Notes: generated from the letters alone by a model not told the origin. A DNA stretch of 64,000 nucleotides from Oceanobacillus saliphilus (GCF_023522835.1 NZ_JALCZU010000004.1:62001-126000), one strand, 5' to 3'; shown: positions 25,153 to 34,406, counted from the first letter of the stretch. Numbers and translations: made by a program.

Positions 25153-25264
25153 CTAATATCCACTCAACATCGGCATTTAAGACTTTTTACTATAAATATG
25201 ATCCAATTTATACTTCCGTCCTCCCTTTATTCCGATCTCCTCCAAGTTTTCCTTCTGCAAACTT

Positions 25265-25819
25265 TCACACCCAATAATCCGGGTCTGACATCCTCATTTC
25301 CTCCACTGCATCATCCAAATCTGCCGGTGTGATTATAAATATTTCATAACTCTTTTCTGAAGCTTTTGCCGCTTCGTATAAGAATTTATTGCTGCCAGGG
25401 TATTCGTCGTCCATTAGCAGAAGACAGCCATCGCTTTTCTCTACAAACCACATATTCTTCGCTTTAAATTGAAATGGACCTTTGTAATCACCTTTATAGA
25501 GTGGCTGATAAAAATCTGCAACCATGATTATTTCCTGATACTTTTCTTTGAGGTTGTCCGGCCACCGGTTGTCCTGGTTTTCAAATGGCGGAAACACGCC
25601 AAGTTTGATATCATACGTTTCCTGCAAATCCAATACGATATCCGCAGTCCACATTTCCACACCCATTTGGCCTGAAATCAAAACCCATTCCAACCCTTCT
25701 TCTATAAAGGTAATAAGCCTTTTTTCAATAGCAGCTTTTATAAACGTAATACGTGGATCATTTTCTTTAAATATACCTAATTCCATTGATTTATAACCAG
25801 AGACAGTTACTATTTTCAT
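25265..25819 (-). CDS. ypsA: YpsA-family (DUF1273, SLOG superfamily) protein
   Basis: About 184 residues. The match to B. subtilis YpsA covers the whole length: VSGYKSMELGIFKENDP near the start, EEGLEWVLISGQMGVEMW (the G-x-x-G nucleotide-binding region), FQFKAKNMWFVEKSDGCLLLMDDEY. SLOG proteins bind nucleotide-derived ligands; YpsA affects cell division when overproduced in B. subtilis and related species. ATG at 25819 is preferred over 25828 by spacing from GGTGG. Its usual gspB/cell-division neighbours are not here. Confidence 0.88.
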   Translation of the reverse strand: MKIVTVSGYKSMELGIFKENDPRITFIKAAIEKRLITFIEEGLEWVLISGQMGVEMWTADIVLDLQETYDIKLGVFPPFENQDNRWPDNLKEKYQEIIMVADFYQPLYKGDYKGPFQFKAKNMWFVEKSDGCLLLMDDEYPGSNKFLYEAAKASEKSYEIFIITPADLDDAVEEMRMSDPDYWV

Positions 25820-25863
25820 GTTGACCATCCACCTATCCTATAAAATCTTTGCATTCACTTTGC

Positions 25864-25902
25864 ATAAAGAAAAGCCGGCAATTTATATGCCAGCCCTTTT
25901 CT
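25864..25902 (-). terminator. Terminator of the CotD-like gene
   Basis: AAAGAAAAGGGCTGGC and GCCGGCTTTTCTTT on the minus strand form a stem with one bulge. Confidence 0.8.
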
Positions 25903-25906
25903 TTAG

Positions 25907-26386
25907 TTAACACCATTTTTTCGGTTTTTTCCAGTCATTCGGTCCATATCCTGGTGCCATTGCTCCTGCTACATGACCCGGACTAAGATTCGGCGCCATT
26001 GCTCCCGCTACATGACCCGGACTAAGATTCGGTGCCATTGCTCCCGCTACATGACCTGGGCCATAACCTGGTGCCATTGCTCCTGCAACTTGACCTGGAC
26101 CATATCCTGGTGCCATTGCTCCCGCTACTTGGCCTGGGGCATATGGAGATGGTACTGGGTATGCTCCACCATGTTGATGAACACTGTCCATAGTTTGTTG
26201 AACGGATGTTGAATGAGGGTAAAAGTGTTTATTTTTTACTGTATGATGCTTCATTACAGTTGTATGGGAAGGATGCACATGATTTACAACACTCTCTGAA
26301 TACTGTTGGACACAATGATGTTTGGTTGGATGGACAATCGTTTTACAAGCATGACAACCACAGTGACGTCCATGATGATGTCTCAT
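25907..26386 (-). CDS. CotD-like spore coat protein with 13-residue repeats
   Basis: 159 residues. The His/Cys-rich N-terminus (MRHHHGRHCGCHACKTIVHP) and central HHTVKNKHFYPHSTS are typical of the CotD coat family. The C-terminal half carries five tandem 13-residue units, G(Q/H)VAGAMAP(GYG/NLS)P, followed by NDWKKPKKWC. The repeat array sits in 39-bp DNA units of two types and is likely to vary in length between strains. CotD is an inner coat protein made late in the mother cell. Its own terminator follows. Confidence 0.85.
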   Translation of the reverse strand: MRHHHGRHCGCHACKTIVHPTKHHCVQQYSESVVNHVHPSHTTVMKHHTVKNKHFYPHSTSVQQTMDSVHQHGGAYPVPSPYAPGQVAGAMAPGYGPGQVAGAMAPGYGPGHVAGAMAPNLSPGHVAGAMAPNLSPGHVAGAMAPGYGPNDWKKPKKWC

Positions 26387-26490
26387 AGATAATCCCCTTT
26401 CTGTTATAGGTTCACTAATAACCTATGTCAGTTGCCATGGGTTTGTATGAGACAGCTACCTATTTATATAAAAATATCTAAACATTTGCC

Positions 26491-27264
26491 TTAGTAATGA
26501 GCAAGTAATCCTTTATTCAATGCTACACGTTCACAATAGATAAATATCCCAAGACCAACAGCAAAATAAAATATGGCGTTGAATCCCAGTATCAGAAAAT
26601 CACCCATACCAATTTGGCTTATGCTTATTCCATTAATCATCACGTTCCGTACCAAATCAATTCCTTTCACAAAAGGAAGAAAAGCCAGAACCGGTGACAG
26701 TGAGAGTGGAACGAATGTCAAACCCATTAAGATAAATTGTAAAATCTGCAGGAAAGCCTGAACCTGTTTTAAAATAATGGAAATACCTGCAATAATGAAG
26801 GCAACACCAAACATACTGATTAATGTCAAAATTAAAATAGGAGCAATCGTCATGATATCGATATTCAACCATTGTCCTGATGTTGCCATCGATAAATACA
26901 ACAGTCCAATCACAATGACAATATTAATCAACGTCGTGGATACCAGCCTTGCCGCCATAATCCTCCATATGCCCATTGGCGACATGGACAGCTGCTCAAG
27001 TGTCCCTCTCATGGCCTCGTTTATCACTTCGTAGCCAATGCTATTAATGACTGTTATTGTCAAAAACCAGAAAATATAGTTAACAATTACATATTGTATA
27101 TTCGTATCTTGTGTACTCGGGTCTCCAATAAAATGGATTGTGCCGAAGAGCCCTAAAAAGATAATGTAAAAAGTAAGGAGCATCGCGATCGTATTTGGTA
27201 AATATCTTTTCAATTCAAGATATTCTTTTCTCATATTCGCTTTAAGAAGGTTTAGCCAACGCAT
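26491..27264 (-). CDS. ABC-2 type transporter permease
   Basis: About 257 residues with six membrane helices, including MSPMGIWRIMAARLVSTTL in the conserved cytoplasmic region of ABC-2 permeases. It pairs with the ATPase encoded just upstream, with a 23-bp overlap of the reading frames. ATG at 27264 follows GGGGGA by 8 nt. It probably exports a drug, lipid or peptide; the substrate is unknown. Confidence 0.85.
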   Translation of the reverse strand: MRWLNLLKANMRKEYLELKRYLPNTIAMLLTFYIIFLGLFGTIHFIGDPSTQDTNIQYVIVNYIFWFLTITVINSIGYEVINEAMRGTLEQLSMSPMGIWRIMAARLVSTTLINIVIVIGLLYLSMATSGQWLNIDIMTIAPILILTLISMFGVAFIIAGISIILKQVQAFLQILQFILMGLTFVPLSLSPVLAFLPFVKGIDLVRNVMINGISISQIGMGDFLILGFNAIFYFAVGLGIFIYCERVALNKGLLAHY

Positions 27265-28225
27265 CCTGTTTTTCCCCCTTAACAATTTTCAAAAATATTT
27301 GTTCAAAATTAATCGTTTTTCGGTCGATTGCTTCTACTGGAGTATTATTCAATTTAAGAATATCAAACAGTTCGTAGATTTCGCCACTCTTTGCCAAGTC
27401 GATGCTCAGCATCGATTTAAGGGCGTCTTTTGTATATTCATGCTGTGGAAATTTTTGGAGGAGTAGCTGTTCCTGCTGTTCACTGAGTGAGTCGCCGAGT
27501 TCAACTGTGTATGCACGGACATCAAATAATCTAAGTAAATTTTCAACTTTGTCATCCGTAATTATTTTACCTTGATTAATGATCACTGTTCGTTCACAAA
27601 TATTCTGGATAACATCCATATCATGTGAACTGATTATAATTGTTCGATTATAATCCCGAACAAGTGCCTTCAATATTTCCCGGACTTCATATCCTGTTTC
27701 AACATCAAGCCCAAGTGTTGGTTCATCCAGCAAAATAACTTCACTGTCAGCAAGCATTGCAACAGCAATTGCCAGTTTTTGCTGCATCCCCCGCGATAAA
27801 CGATTCACAAGTTCATTCTCTTTACCCTTTAAATTAAACTTCACTAAAAGTTCCTCTACTTGCACGGATACATCTCTGCGTGATAATCCTCTATTGCCAG
27901 CAAAGTATTCCAGATTTTCTTTAACGGTCAGACGCCAATATAAATTACGATTGCCTTCGAGTACCGCACTAATATGACGCAACGCTTTCAATCGCTTGTC
28001 TTTATTATCGATTCCATTGATCTTAATTGAACCTGAATCAGGTGTCAGTAAACCACAAATCATCTTTATTGTCGTCGTCTTTCCTGCTCCATTCGGCCCC
28101 AAAAGACCAAGAATTTCTCCCCGGTTTACTGTAAAAGAAACTTCACTTACCGCTTTCACATATTCCTTTGATTTTCTTTTCCGATAAGATTTTTTTAGAT
28201 TCTGAACTTCAATAATCGATTCCAT
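27242..28225 (-). CDS. ABC transporter ATP-binding protein (DrrA/NatA-like)
   Basis: About 327 residues. Walker A is LLGPNGAGKTTTIKM, the signature is NRLSRGMQQKLAIA (SRGMQQ in place of the more usual SGGQ), Walker B is VILLDEPTLGLDVET, and a switch His lies in IIISSHDMD. The C-terminal ~90 residues after the core match the extra domain of DrrA-type exporters. ATG at 28225 follows GAGAGG by 9 nt. Operon with the ABC-2 permease. Confidence 0.9.
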   Translation of the reverse strand: MESIIEVQNLKKSYRKRKSKEYVKAVSEVSFTVNRGEILGLLGPNGAGKTTTIKMICGLLTPDSGSIKINGIDNKDKRLKALRHISAVLEGNRNLYWRLTVKENLEYFAGNRGLSRRDVSVQVEELLVKFNLKGKENELVNRLSRGMQQKLAIAVAMLADSEVILLDEPTLGLDVETGYEVREILKALVRDYNRTIIISSHDMDVIQNICERTVIINQGKIITDDKVENLLRLFDVRAYTVELGDSLSEQQEQLLLQKFPQHEYTKDALKSMLSIDLAKSGEIYELFDILKLNNTPVEAIDRKTINFEQIFLKIVKGEKQDALAKPS

Positions 28226-28339
28226 ACGATTCATCCTCTCATTTCCTTTTCTATACTAATTCTATATAACCTCCGATATCTCCTCTACTGCCTGCGGAAC
28301 GAAACTATCTCAGTCTGAAGACGGAAGTTGTTTCTATGT

Positions 28340-28965
28340 AACTCAAACTTAGCACCAATAAAATAAGTTCAAACTGTAAACTGGGCTAAACTTATAATGC
28401 CACTAATAATCGCCTTGCTAACTTGACAAAAGTAAGGCTGGTTTTCGTAATTTTTGCCGCTTTATAAGCCTCGTTTTCAGTAAACTACGACGTAACTTCC
28501 CTGTTAATGGAACAAGTTTACTTCGGCAACGCAGCCCGCATACACTTGCGATTCCGGACGGCTGGCATGGATTTACTTTCTTCAAAAAGAATTCTCATCA
28601 AGATAGATAAGCGCTCTTCAATCAACTTTCTGTGGATTCAGCCTAAAAAGTAACAAAAATTCTTACAACCGGATCTGATCAACTTGTATGTTGCTATTTT
28701 ACGCAGCAATCTTCTAACCAGCTCTGGGAAATACACGGAGATTTCTGCGGGAGCAGAGGCATCGGTGAGAGAGCGCAGCGCTTTAGCGCAAGTTGGCTCA
28801 CCAGCCGCCCTAAGGTCCGTGAGTGTATTTCCCAGAGCGGTCGCCAAAGCTGCTTATGTCGCAGTTTATATCAATTACGATGAAATCCTAACAGTTAATT
28901 CAAAGTCAACTAAACCAGTGTATCTCCAACATTCCTAATTATTACGGGGCTTATTTTTAATTTCA
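28340..28965. repeat. Long modular intergenic repeat, copy B
   Basis: Left module from ACTCAAACTTAGCACCAATA to about 28500, two GC-rich insert elements (about 28525-28575 and 28721-28838), and the right module from GCAGTTTATATCAATTACGA through AGTCAACTAAACCAGTGTAT. It fills most of the 893-bp gap between the ABC ATPase and mifM. A 69-residue minus-strand frame inside it is made of the GC-rich element and is not a gene. Confidence 0.75.
28721..28838. repeat. 118-bp GC-rich inverted-repeat element, copy G1
   Basis: The outer arms GCTCTGGGAAATACAC and GTGTATTTCCCAGAGC are perfectly complementary. The core contains GAGGCATCGGTGAGA, GCGCAGCGCTTTAGCGC and GGCTCACCAGCCGCCC. Copy G2 at 59360 is the same length, has the same arms and lies in the opposite orientation. 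Confidence 0.85.
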
Positions 28966-29118
28966 CTCTGCGTAAGTTGAATATATAAGATAGACTACTG
29001 ATTGATACATCGACAGAAAATATTTTTTACCATATATATATCGTTGCCATTAGTTGAAATCCGCATTATTATAGAGATATAGCATAAAGAAATGAACAAA
29101 GATCGGAGGTGAATACAG

Positions 29119-29481
29119 ATGTTTATCGAGTTATTATCGGAATTTCTTAATGAATTTTCGCCAATTTATATTTATCTAAGTTTATTAATTTCGGTCCTCC
29201 ACTTCGAGTTTGGCCAACTAAATGAACAAAACAGACTGTTTAAAAATGACTGGTACGCCCAAAAATCAAACACACTACAGTTTCAAATGACTTCATTTCC
29301 TGAAATGAATGTCGCTGCTATTACGATTCGTAATTGGATTGCAAATAAAACAAAACGAATTGAAACACCCGATGACGACAAGGAAGACTCCTCTTTCTCG
29401 ATTTTTTACAGTACTAAAAATCGAGGGGGACAAAAATGGAAACAACATCTGTATTCGCCAAACTTAAGAATTATAGCCTGA
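29119..29481 (+). CDS. mifM: MifM-like translation-arrest leader of yidC2
   Basis: 120 residues that fit the MifM sensor of B. subtilis. There is one N-terminal membrane segment (IYIYLSLLISVLHFEFG, about 17-33), then NRLFKNDWYAQKS and a C-terminal arrest region: Arg71, Trp73 and the acidic run at 85-90 (DDDKED). In B. subtilis MifM, Arg69, Ile70, Trp73 and Met80 cause stalling at acidic codons 86-89. A 15-bp stem just beyond codon 90 hides the yidC2 ribosome binding site. Poor membrane insertion by the main YidC would keep the ribosome stalled, open the stem and switch on yidC2. GGAGG precedes the ATG. The frame runs 46 bp into yidC2; it is 120 residues against 95 in B. subtilis. Confidence 0.85.
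   Translation: MFIELLSEFLNEFSPIYIYLSLLISVLHFEFGQLNEQNRLFKNDWYAQKSNTLQFQMTSFPEMNVAAITIRNWIANKTKRIETPDDDKEDSSFSIFYSTKNRGGQKWKQHLYSPNLRIIA
29392..29430 (+). promoter_or_regulatory. Stem-loop sequestering the yidC2 ribosome binding site
   Basis: 29392-29406 pairs with 29416-29430 over 15 bp (three G-U pairs) around a 9-nt loop. The right arm contains GAGGGGGA, the Shine-Dalgarno of yidC2. A ribosome stalled at mifM codons 86-90 would cover the left arm. Confidence 0.85.
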
Positions 29482-30239
29482 TTGCTGGGCTCTTACTCAT
29501 CGTATTCCTAGCGGGGTGCCAAGGGGCCAATGAACCAATAAGCGCTGAATCATCCGGCTGGTTTGATCATTATTTCGTATATTCTTTTTCTGTGATGATT
29601 AAAAGTATTGCTGTATTTTTCAATAATAATTACGGCTTATCGATTATTTTGCTTACGCTTATGATAAGACTTGCGCTCATGCCGCTCCTATTGAAACAGA
29701 TGAAAAGCGGGTTTAAAATGAGAGATAAAATGTCTGTCCTGAAACCGGAAATGGACGAGATTCAAATGAAATACAAGGAAAAAAAAGATATAGAATCACA
29801 ACGAAAAATGCAGGAAGAAGTAATGAAGCTTTATCAAAAACATGACATGAATCCATTAGCTTCCATGAGCGGTTGTCTTCCAATGCTCATACAATTTCCA
29901 ATTCTAATAGGGTTCTACTATGCGATTCTAAGAACTCCGGAAATTGCTGGCCATTCCTTCCTATGGTTCAATTTGGGGCAAGCGGACATTATTCTCACGC
30001 TAGCGGCTGTCGTGATTTACTATTTTCAATTTAAAGTATCACAAATGGGTATGGATCCTAAAATGAAAAAACAGATGGCTATCATGGGGCTAATCTCCCC
30101 CATAATGATCGGTTTTGTATCGTTTAATGCACCTGCTGCACTGCCGTTATATTGGGCAGTCGGAGGAGTGTTTATGATCAGTCAGACACTTATCTCCAAG
30201 AAAATGTACCAAGATAATAAAACACCTGCAGAAGCTTAA
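29436..30239 (+). CDS. yidC2: Membrane protein insertase YidC2 (OxaA2, YqjG-like)
   Basis: 267 residues. A signal peptide with lipobox FLAGC (Cys28) is followed by five membrane helices. The first core helix after the anchor carries TLMIRLALMPLL, with the Arg that lies in the hydrophilic groove. A charged cytoplasmic hairpin (KPEMDEIQMKYKEKKD) and SGCLPMLIQFPI follow. It inserts membrane proteins. Being next to mifM makes it the inducible paralogue, made when the main YidC (SpoIIIJ) fails. The main copy is not in the window. Confidence 0.92.
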   Translation: METTSVFAKLKNYSLIAGLLLIVFLAGCQGANEPISAESSGWFDHYFVYSFSVMIKSIAVFFNNNYGLSIILLTLMIRLALMPLLLKQMKSGFKMRDKMSVLKPEMDEIQMKYKEKKDIESQRKMQEEVMKLYQKHDMNPLASMSGCLPMLIQFPILIGFYYAILRTPEIAGHSFLWFNLGQADIILTLAAVVIYYFQFKVSQMGMDPKMKKQMAIMGLISPIMIGFVSFNAPAALPLYWAVGGVFMISQTLISKKMYQDNKTPAEA

Positions 30240-30253
30240 TCTGCAGGTGTTTT
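30219..30253. terminator. Bidirectional terminator between yidC2 and mscL
   Basis: AAAACACCTGCAG and CTGCAGGTGTTTT pair perfectly. The left arm overlaps the last codons of yidC2. Confidence 0.9.
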
Positions 30254-30254
30254 A

Positions 30255-30641
30255 CTAGTTTCTTTTCTTTTGATCCTTTAATAAATCACGAATTTCAGTT
30301 AGCAGCTGTTCCTGTACATTCAGTTCTTCCACAACTTCCTCTGCAGCAACTTCCTTCCTTTTAAACTTATTAAGAAATCGGATTGCCAAAAAAATTGCAA
30401 ATGCTACTATTAGAAAATCTACGAATGATTGAATAAAATTGCCGTACAATACCACTGCATCTCCTACTTCAATCTTTAAGCCCGTAAAATCGATGCCACC
30501 GGCCAAAGCGCCGACAACTGGTGTAATTATATTTTCAACAAATGACGTCACAATTGCACCAAATGCGGCACCGATTACGACAGCTACAGCTAAATCAATT
30601 ACATTTCCTTTAAACGCAAATTCCTTAAATTCTTTCCACAT
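30255..30641 (-). CDS. mscL: Large-conductance mechanosensitive channel
   Basis: About 128 residues. The start [20 protein letters not shown] with [11 protein letters not shown] is the TM1 pore helix. TM2 is [18 protein letters not shown], and a charged C-terminal helix ([15 protein letters not shown]) follows. It opens under hypo-osmotic shock to release solutes, which suits a halotolerant host. ATG at 30641 follows GGAGG by 10 nt; the longer open frame has no ribosome binding site. Confidence 0.95.
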   Translation of the reverse strand: MWKEFKEFAFKGNVIDLAVAVVIGAAFGAIVTSFVENIITPVVGALAGGIDFTGLKIEVGDAVVLYGNFIQSFVDFLIVAFAIFLAIRFLNKFKRKEVAAEEVVEELNVQEQLLTEIRDLLKDQKKRN

Positions 30642-30722
30642 TCCACGACCACCTCCATACCTTAAGTATACTCTCAAAAGGAGCATACGAAAATATATGG
30701 GTGCTTGCCAAAAATGAACAAA

Positions 30723-30749
30723 GAGCAATAATCATCTCTGATTATGCTC
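30723..30749 (-). terminator. Terminator of sspP
   Basis: GAGCATAATCA pairs with TGATTATTGCTC on the minus strand (one bulge); CTTTGTTC follows. Confidence 0.7.
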
Positions 30750-30767
30750 CTTAAATAATCAACATAA

Positions 30768-30920
30768 TTACATATCGTGATGGGGATTGTGGTTCTGTCT
30801 TGAATGATTGGCGTTTTTGACTTTTTTTGACCCACTTAATGGTTCTCCATAGGGTTGAGCTGGACTTTTAGGTAAATTCACTTTTTCCTGCTGTTTTGGT
30901 CCTTTAGGTTTTCCAGACAT
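30768..30920 (-). CDS. sspP: Small acid-soluble spore protein P
   Basis: 50 residues. The C-terminal half [19 protein letters not shown] followed by HHDM matches SspP of B. subtilis closely, and the basic Pro/Gly-rich N-half ([10 protein letters not shown]) also fits. SspP is a minor SASP made in the forespore. GGGAGGG precedes the ATG. It is too short to be picked by length alone, but the family match is clear. Confidence 0.88.
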   Translation of the reverse strand: MSGKPKGPKQQEKVNLPKSPAQPYGEPLSGSKKVKNANHSRQNHNPHHDM

Positions 30921-31134
30921 ACTGGATTCCCTCCCTTCCACATACATAGTGTTTTCAACTTCGTATGTAAATTATTCAAGAATATTTCAACTGGATTTAG
31001 AAGAAATGTTTACCCATTAAGTTTCAGAAGGTAATTTTTAAATAGTGAAAAGGCTATTATGGCAGCATTTCAGCACGTATTATAGAGATGTTTAATTTTT
31101 TTTTGAAAAAAGGTGGATATTTTTTGGCGTTTCA

Positions 31135-31143
31135 TGTTATACT
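31135..31143 (+). promoter_or_regulatory. Extended -10 promoter of the cold-shock gene
   Basis: TG-T-TATACT, with TATAAT overlapping just downstream. It gives a leader of about 120 nt before the cold-shock start codon, the long leader usual for csp mRNAs. The 352-bp gap upstream of the gene holds nothing else I can name. Confidence 0.5.
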
Positions 31144-31272
31144 ATAATTAATTATTTATGTTCGTTAGAAATACAGGATAGAAAGTAGTAACTCTATAGT
31201 GATTTCGTCTTGATTTGTTTTCTTGAACAAAAATAGTAATAAAAGTGCCAAATGCACATGGAGGTTTTTTCT

Positions 31273-31473
31273 ATGAACACAGGTTCAGTAAAATGGTTTA
31301 ACGCAGACAAAGGTTTCGGTTTCATCGAAGTTGAAGGTGGAGATGATGTATTCGTACATTTCTCAGCAATTCAAGGCGAAGGTTTCAAAACTTTAGAAGA
31401 AGGTCAAACTGTAACTTTCGATATCGAAGAAGGTAACCGTGGACCACAAGCTACTAACGTTAACAAAGCGTAA
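31273..31473 (+). CDS. Cold-shock protein (CspB/CspD-like)
   Basis: 66 residues forming one cold-shock domain, with RNP1 KGFGFIEV and RNP2 VFVHFSAI; the start is [18 protein letters not shown]. It binds single-stranded RNA/DNA as an RNA chaperone. ATG at 31273 follows GGAGG by 8 nt. A terminator lies 12 bp past the stop. Confidence 0.95.
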   Translation: MNTGSVKWFNADKGFGFIEVEGGDDVFVHFSAIQGEGFKTLEEGQTVTFDIEEGNRGPQATNVNKA

Positions 31474-31485
31474 GCTTGCCATAAG

Positions 31486-31517
31486 AAAAGTCTTCTCTTA
31501 ACGGAGAAGGCTTTTTT
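31486..31517 (+). terminator. Terminator of the cold-shock gene
   Basis: AAAAGTCTTCTC, loop, GAGAAGGCTTTTTT. Confidence 0.9.
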
Positions 31518-32099
31518 ATTTGTATTTTTAAAAATAAACTATTAAACCCTGATAAACTGACATATAGAAGACACGCTTTGTAAAAAAGATAGTCAAAACG
31601 TGCTTGTATTATTTTTATCAGTATTATCTTATAGAAAAGTTTAATCATTTACGGGCTATCCGTCACATACCTTTTTCATCAGAATGGCTTCAGCCTTCGT
31701 TCTAATTGAATCTACACACCCCATGATCAGCCAAACATGACGCACGCAGGATTATTGATGGGATAGTTTATTCCTATCCTCCTTTGTAAAGTTGAAGATA
31801 ATCTAAAACTTCCTGTATTTTAACGCTATAAAGCCTTATAACAGAACACGTCGCGTGCAATAATTATAACTAAATTTTTACTAGCTATTTAGGAAGTATA
31901 TTCGTTTTATACGGCAAAAGGTTGCATATGTATTCAACTAAACGGATGATTATTAAATTGAGAGTGCAACATTGACGTTTCCGTTGTTGCTCAAAATAAT
32001 TATCTGACCTTCTTATTTGTTGAGTGATCCCTCATTACTTAACAAGTTGGTCGCTCTCATACTCTTTAATCCCTTTTAAATAGCATAACGCCTATTATT
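31518..32099. other. Gene-free stretch
   Basis: No credible coding frame. On the minus strand AAAGGAGG at about 31780 is followed by a small hairpin (GGATAG...CTATCC) but has no start codon in range. An imperfect hairpin, TTGTTGAGTGAT with ATTACTTAACAA, at 32018-32045 may end the next minus-strand transcript. Confidence 0.4.
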
Positions 32100-32408
32100 T
32101 TATAACTCAAAATAATAACCTACGTGTTTTTTGTTGTGGGCAAAAATCCAAATTAAAATTGGCAAAACTAAAACAATGTATAATACCACAAACAAAGTCG
32201 CTCCAATTATTTCAGCCTCTGTTGCAAACGTAAAAAATATAAATATTATCCCTAACGTTAAAAAAGGAGCCACCAACCCTTTTTGGTAGATTTGGCGTGC
32301 ACCTCTATCCATCTTTTTAGTTCGTTTCCCTAATAAAATGGTCGATTTCATTGCATGGCTAAGGGCGTAAATTATCATAAAAACGCCTAATAATAGTTGA
32401 AAAAACAT
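32100..32408 (-). CDS. Small three-helix membrane protein
   Basis: 102 residues with three hydrophobic helices (about 2-20, 46-62 and 67-90) and a basic loop (LLGKRTKKMDRGARQIYQKG). No family recognised. AGGAGG precedes the ATG. Probably a single gene. Confidence 0.65.
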   Translation of the reverse strand: MFFQLLLGVFMIIYALSHAMKSTILLGKRTKKMDRGARQIYQKGLVAPFLTLGIIFIFFTFATEAEIIGATLFVVLYIVLVLPILIWIFAHNKKHVGYYFEL

Positions 32409-32533
32409 TGTACTTCCTCCTATATAATTTTTTTAAAAATAACTGCCACGTTAGTACAATAAGAAAAAAAGTTCACGTTCATTCCCATCTTCAACTCTTG
32501 TACCAGTTAGCTTAACAACTCTTCACTAATTTA

Positions 32534-33166
32534 TTAAATCAATTCTTTCATACCAACTATAAACTCATAAACGAAATAACCGGCAAAACCGATTAACACC
32601 AACCCAGCAATAATGGAAAATGCCTTTATCATTGTTCGATTCATTATCTTTCTCGTATAAGCCAAAATAGTTAACAAACCTAAATCGTGAAGCAAGATAC
32701 CCGTCAACACTCCTGCCGCAATAATTAAAAACATCGATGGCTCTGAAGTATCATAGGAATTAGTTAATACTGTTCCAAAAACAGTTAGCCAAAAAATAAT
32801 GTTACCAGGAGAAATAGCAACAAGAAACCCATTACGATAAGAAGTGATAAATGACTTATTGGGTTTCTCTCCTGAAAGTGTAATATCTTTATCAGCATTC
32901 TTAATCGAATCATAACCAATAAGGAATAAAAATACCGCACCAACAAGCCACATATGTACCTGAATAAACGGAATTTGGAGAATCGAAGCTAAACCTAGGT
33001 AAAGAGCAACTATTAACATCAAATCGATAGTCATTCCACCTAGACCTACAGCCCAACCGTGTATAAAACCGTTTTTCAGCCCTTGTTTCGACATTTCTAC
33101 CGTGATAGCACCCACTGGCATCGCAACAGCTAATCCTGCTAAAACGTATGTAAAAAATAATTCCAA
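32534..33166 (-). CDS. LysE/RhtB-family amino-acid exporter
   Basis: 210 residues with six membrane helices. The signature near the start is VAMPVGAITVEMSKQGLKNG, and ISPGNIIFWLTVFG lies in the middle, as in LysE-family exporters (GPxxxxxxxxxGxxxG / NPKxxxF type, here altered). It would export an amino acid; which one cannot be read. The ~310-bp gap upstream (33167-33436) shows no gene. Confidence 0.8.
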   Translation of the reverse strand: MELFFTYVLAGLAVAMPVGAITVEMSKQGLKNGFIHGWAVGLGGMTIDLMLIVALYLGLASILQIPFIQVHMWLVGAVFLFLIGYDSIKNADKDITLSGEKPNKSFITSYRNGFLVAISPGNIIFWLTVFGTVLTNSYDTSEPSMFLIIAAGVLTGILLHDLGLLTILAYTRKIMNRTMIKAFSIIAGLVLIGFAGYFVYEFIVGMKELI

Positions 33167-33436
33167 GAAAACACCTTATTTCTATATATTTACTATCTAA
33201 ATCTTATCATAATTTTTTATAAGGTTGTGTAAAGATACACGCAATGTATTATAAGATTTAAACAAAATAAACTCTTAAGTAAATAGGCACTGCCCTTATT
33301 ACGAGATAATTATCAACCTATATTTTTACAACGAATTTACACATTCTTTTCACTATTATTAAAAGTTCAAAGTGGCACTCCATTGAATTATTGAACTTCC
33401 TGATAAAAAGGGCTCACTCCATTTTCATACGTAATA

Positions 33437-33472
33437 AAAAGCGTTCCGGCTTTGTCTCGCTGGAACGCTTTT
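33437..33472 (-). terminator. Terminator of ppaC
   Basis: AAAAGCGTTCC and GGAACGCTTTT pair perfectly around a 14-nt loop. Confidence 0.9.
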
Positions 33473-33476
33473 GTTC

Positions 33477-34406
33477 TTATTTTAGAAATTGATCTGTTAA
33501 TACAGTGACTATTTGTTTTTTGCGTGACACGACACCTTTGAGAAGTGCTCGATCATTATTATCCAATGTTATATCAAATGCAGATTCCACTTTCGCTTTC
33601 CCTTCACCGACAGCAAGCACCTCTGAATCATTATTCAGGATATCCGTTGCTACGAATAAAAATAGGTCCAAACCATTTGCATTCACTCTATCAGAAATTA
33701 CATTTACCAGCTCTTCCTGCATTTTATAAATATCACTGGTGTCAACTGCGTTTACTTGGGCAATCTCAACTTTAGCATTTCCCATGGAGAATTCCTTGGC
33801 GTCCATGGTAATTAGGTCATTCACTGATTTATCACGAAGGTCAGCTCCGGCTTGCAGCATTTTCAATCCATATGTTTCCAAGTTGACTTCGGCAATTTCT
33901 GCAAGTTCATGTGCTGCATCGACATCTTCATCCGTACAAGTTGGAGATTTTAACAATAGGGAATCAGAAAGGATTGCTGATAATAGAAGCCCTGCAATCT
34001 CTTTAGAAACGTTAACCCCTTTTTCTTTATACATTTTATTTAAGATCGTGGCAGTGCACCCAACAGGCTCAGCACGGAAATATAATGGCTCACGTGTTTC
34101 AAAGTTGGAGATGCGATGGTGATCAATAACTTCAGTGATTTTTGCATTTCCAATATTTTCGACACTTTGTTGGAATTCATTATGATCAACGAGAATTATC
34201 TCTGCACCATCTTCTACTTTTTCAATGAGTTGTGGTGCTTGTACACCAAAGTAATCCAGCGCATATTGCGTTTCTTTATTTACTTGTCCCAATCTTGCAG
34301 GTTCTGCTTCTGCTCCTGTTTTAGTTTTCAAATCCGCATATGCTAACGCAGAGCAGATTGTATCTGTATCAGGATTCTTATGTCCAAAAATTAGTGTCTT
34401 AGCCAT
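33477..34406 (-). CDS. ppaC: Manganese-dependent inorganic pyrophosphatase
   Basis: About 309 residues of the DHH family II PPase. The motifs are [11 protein letters not shown] (metal-binding His and Asp), [12 protein letters not shown] (DHH) and, at the C-terminus, VSRKKQIV, a substrate-binding Ser-Arg-Lys loop. It splits pyrophosphate in the cytoplasm with Mn2+ or Co2+. ATG at 34406 follows GGAG by 7 nt. There is no CBS insertion, so it is the constitutive form. Confidence 0.95.
   Translation of the reverse strand: MAKTLIFGHKNPDTDTICSALAYADLKTKTGAEAEPARLGQVNKETQYALDYFGVQAPQLIEKVEDGAEIILVDHNEFQQSVENIGNAKITEVIDHHRISNFETREPLYFRAEPVGCTATILNKMYKEKGVNVSKEIAGLLLSAILSDSLLLKSPTCTDEDVDAAHELAEIAEVNLETYGLKMLQAGADLRDKSVNDLITMDAKEFSMGNAKVEIAQVNAVDTSDIYKMQEELVNVISDRVNANGLDLFLFVATDILNNDSEVLAVGEGKAKVESAFDITLDNNDRALLKGVVSRKKQIVTVLTDQFLK

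Noticed and set aside
28638-28938. Open frames on both strands across the GC-rich element G1
   Set aside because: They follow the repeat, not a gene: the same peptide pieces appear from copy G2 at 59290-59526 in another context, and there is no ribosome binding site.
29119-29481. Reading the gene before yidC2 as an ordinary hypothetical protein or as a frameshifted yidC
   Set aside because: The arrest-type residues, the membrane segment and the stem over the yidC2 ribosome binding site together fit MifM much better.
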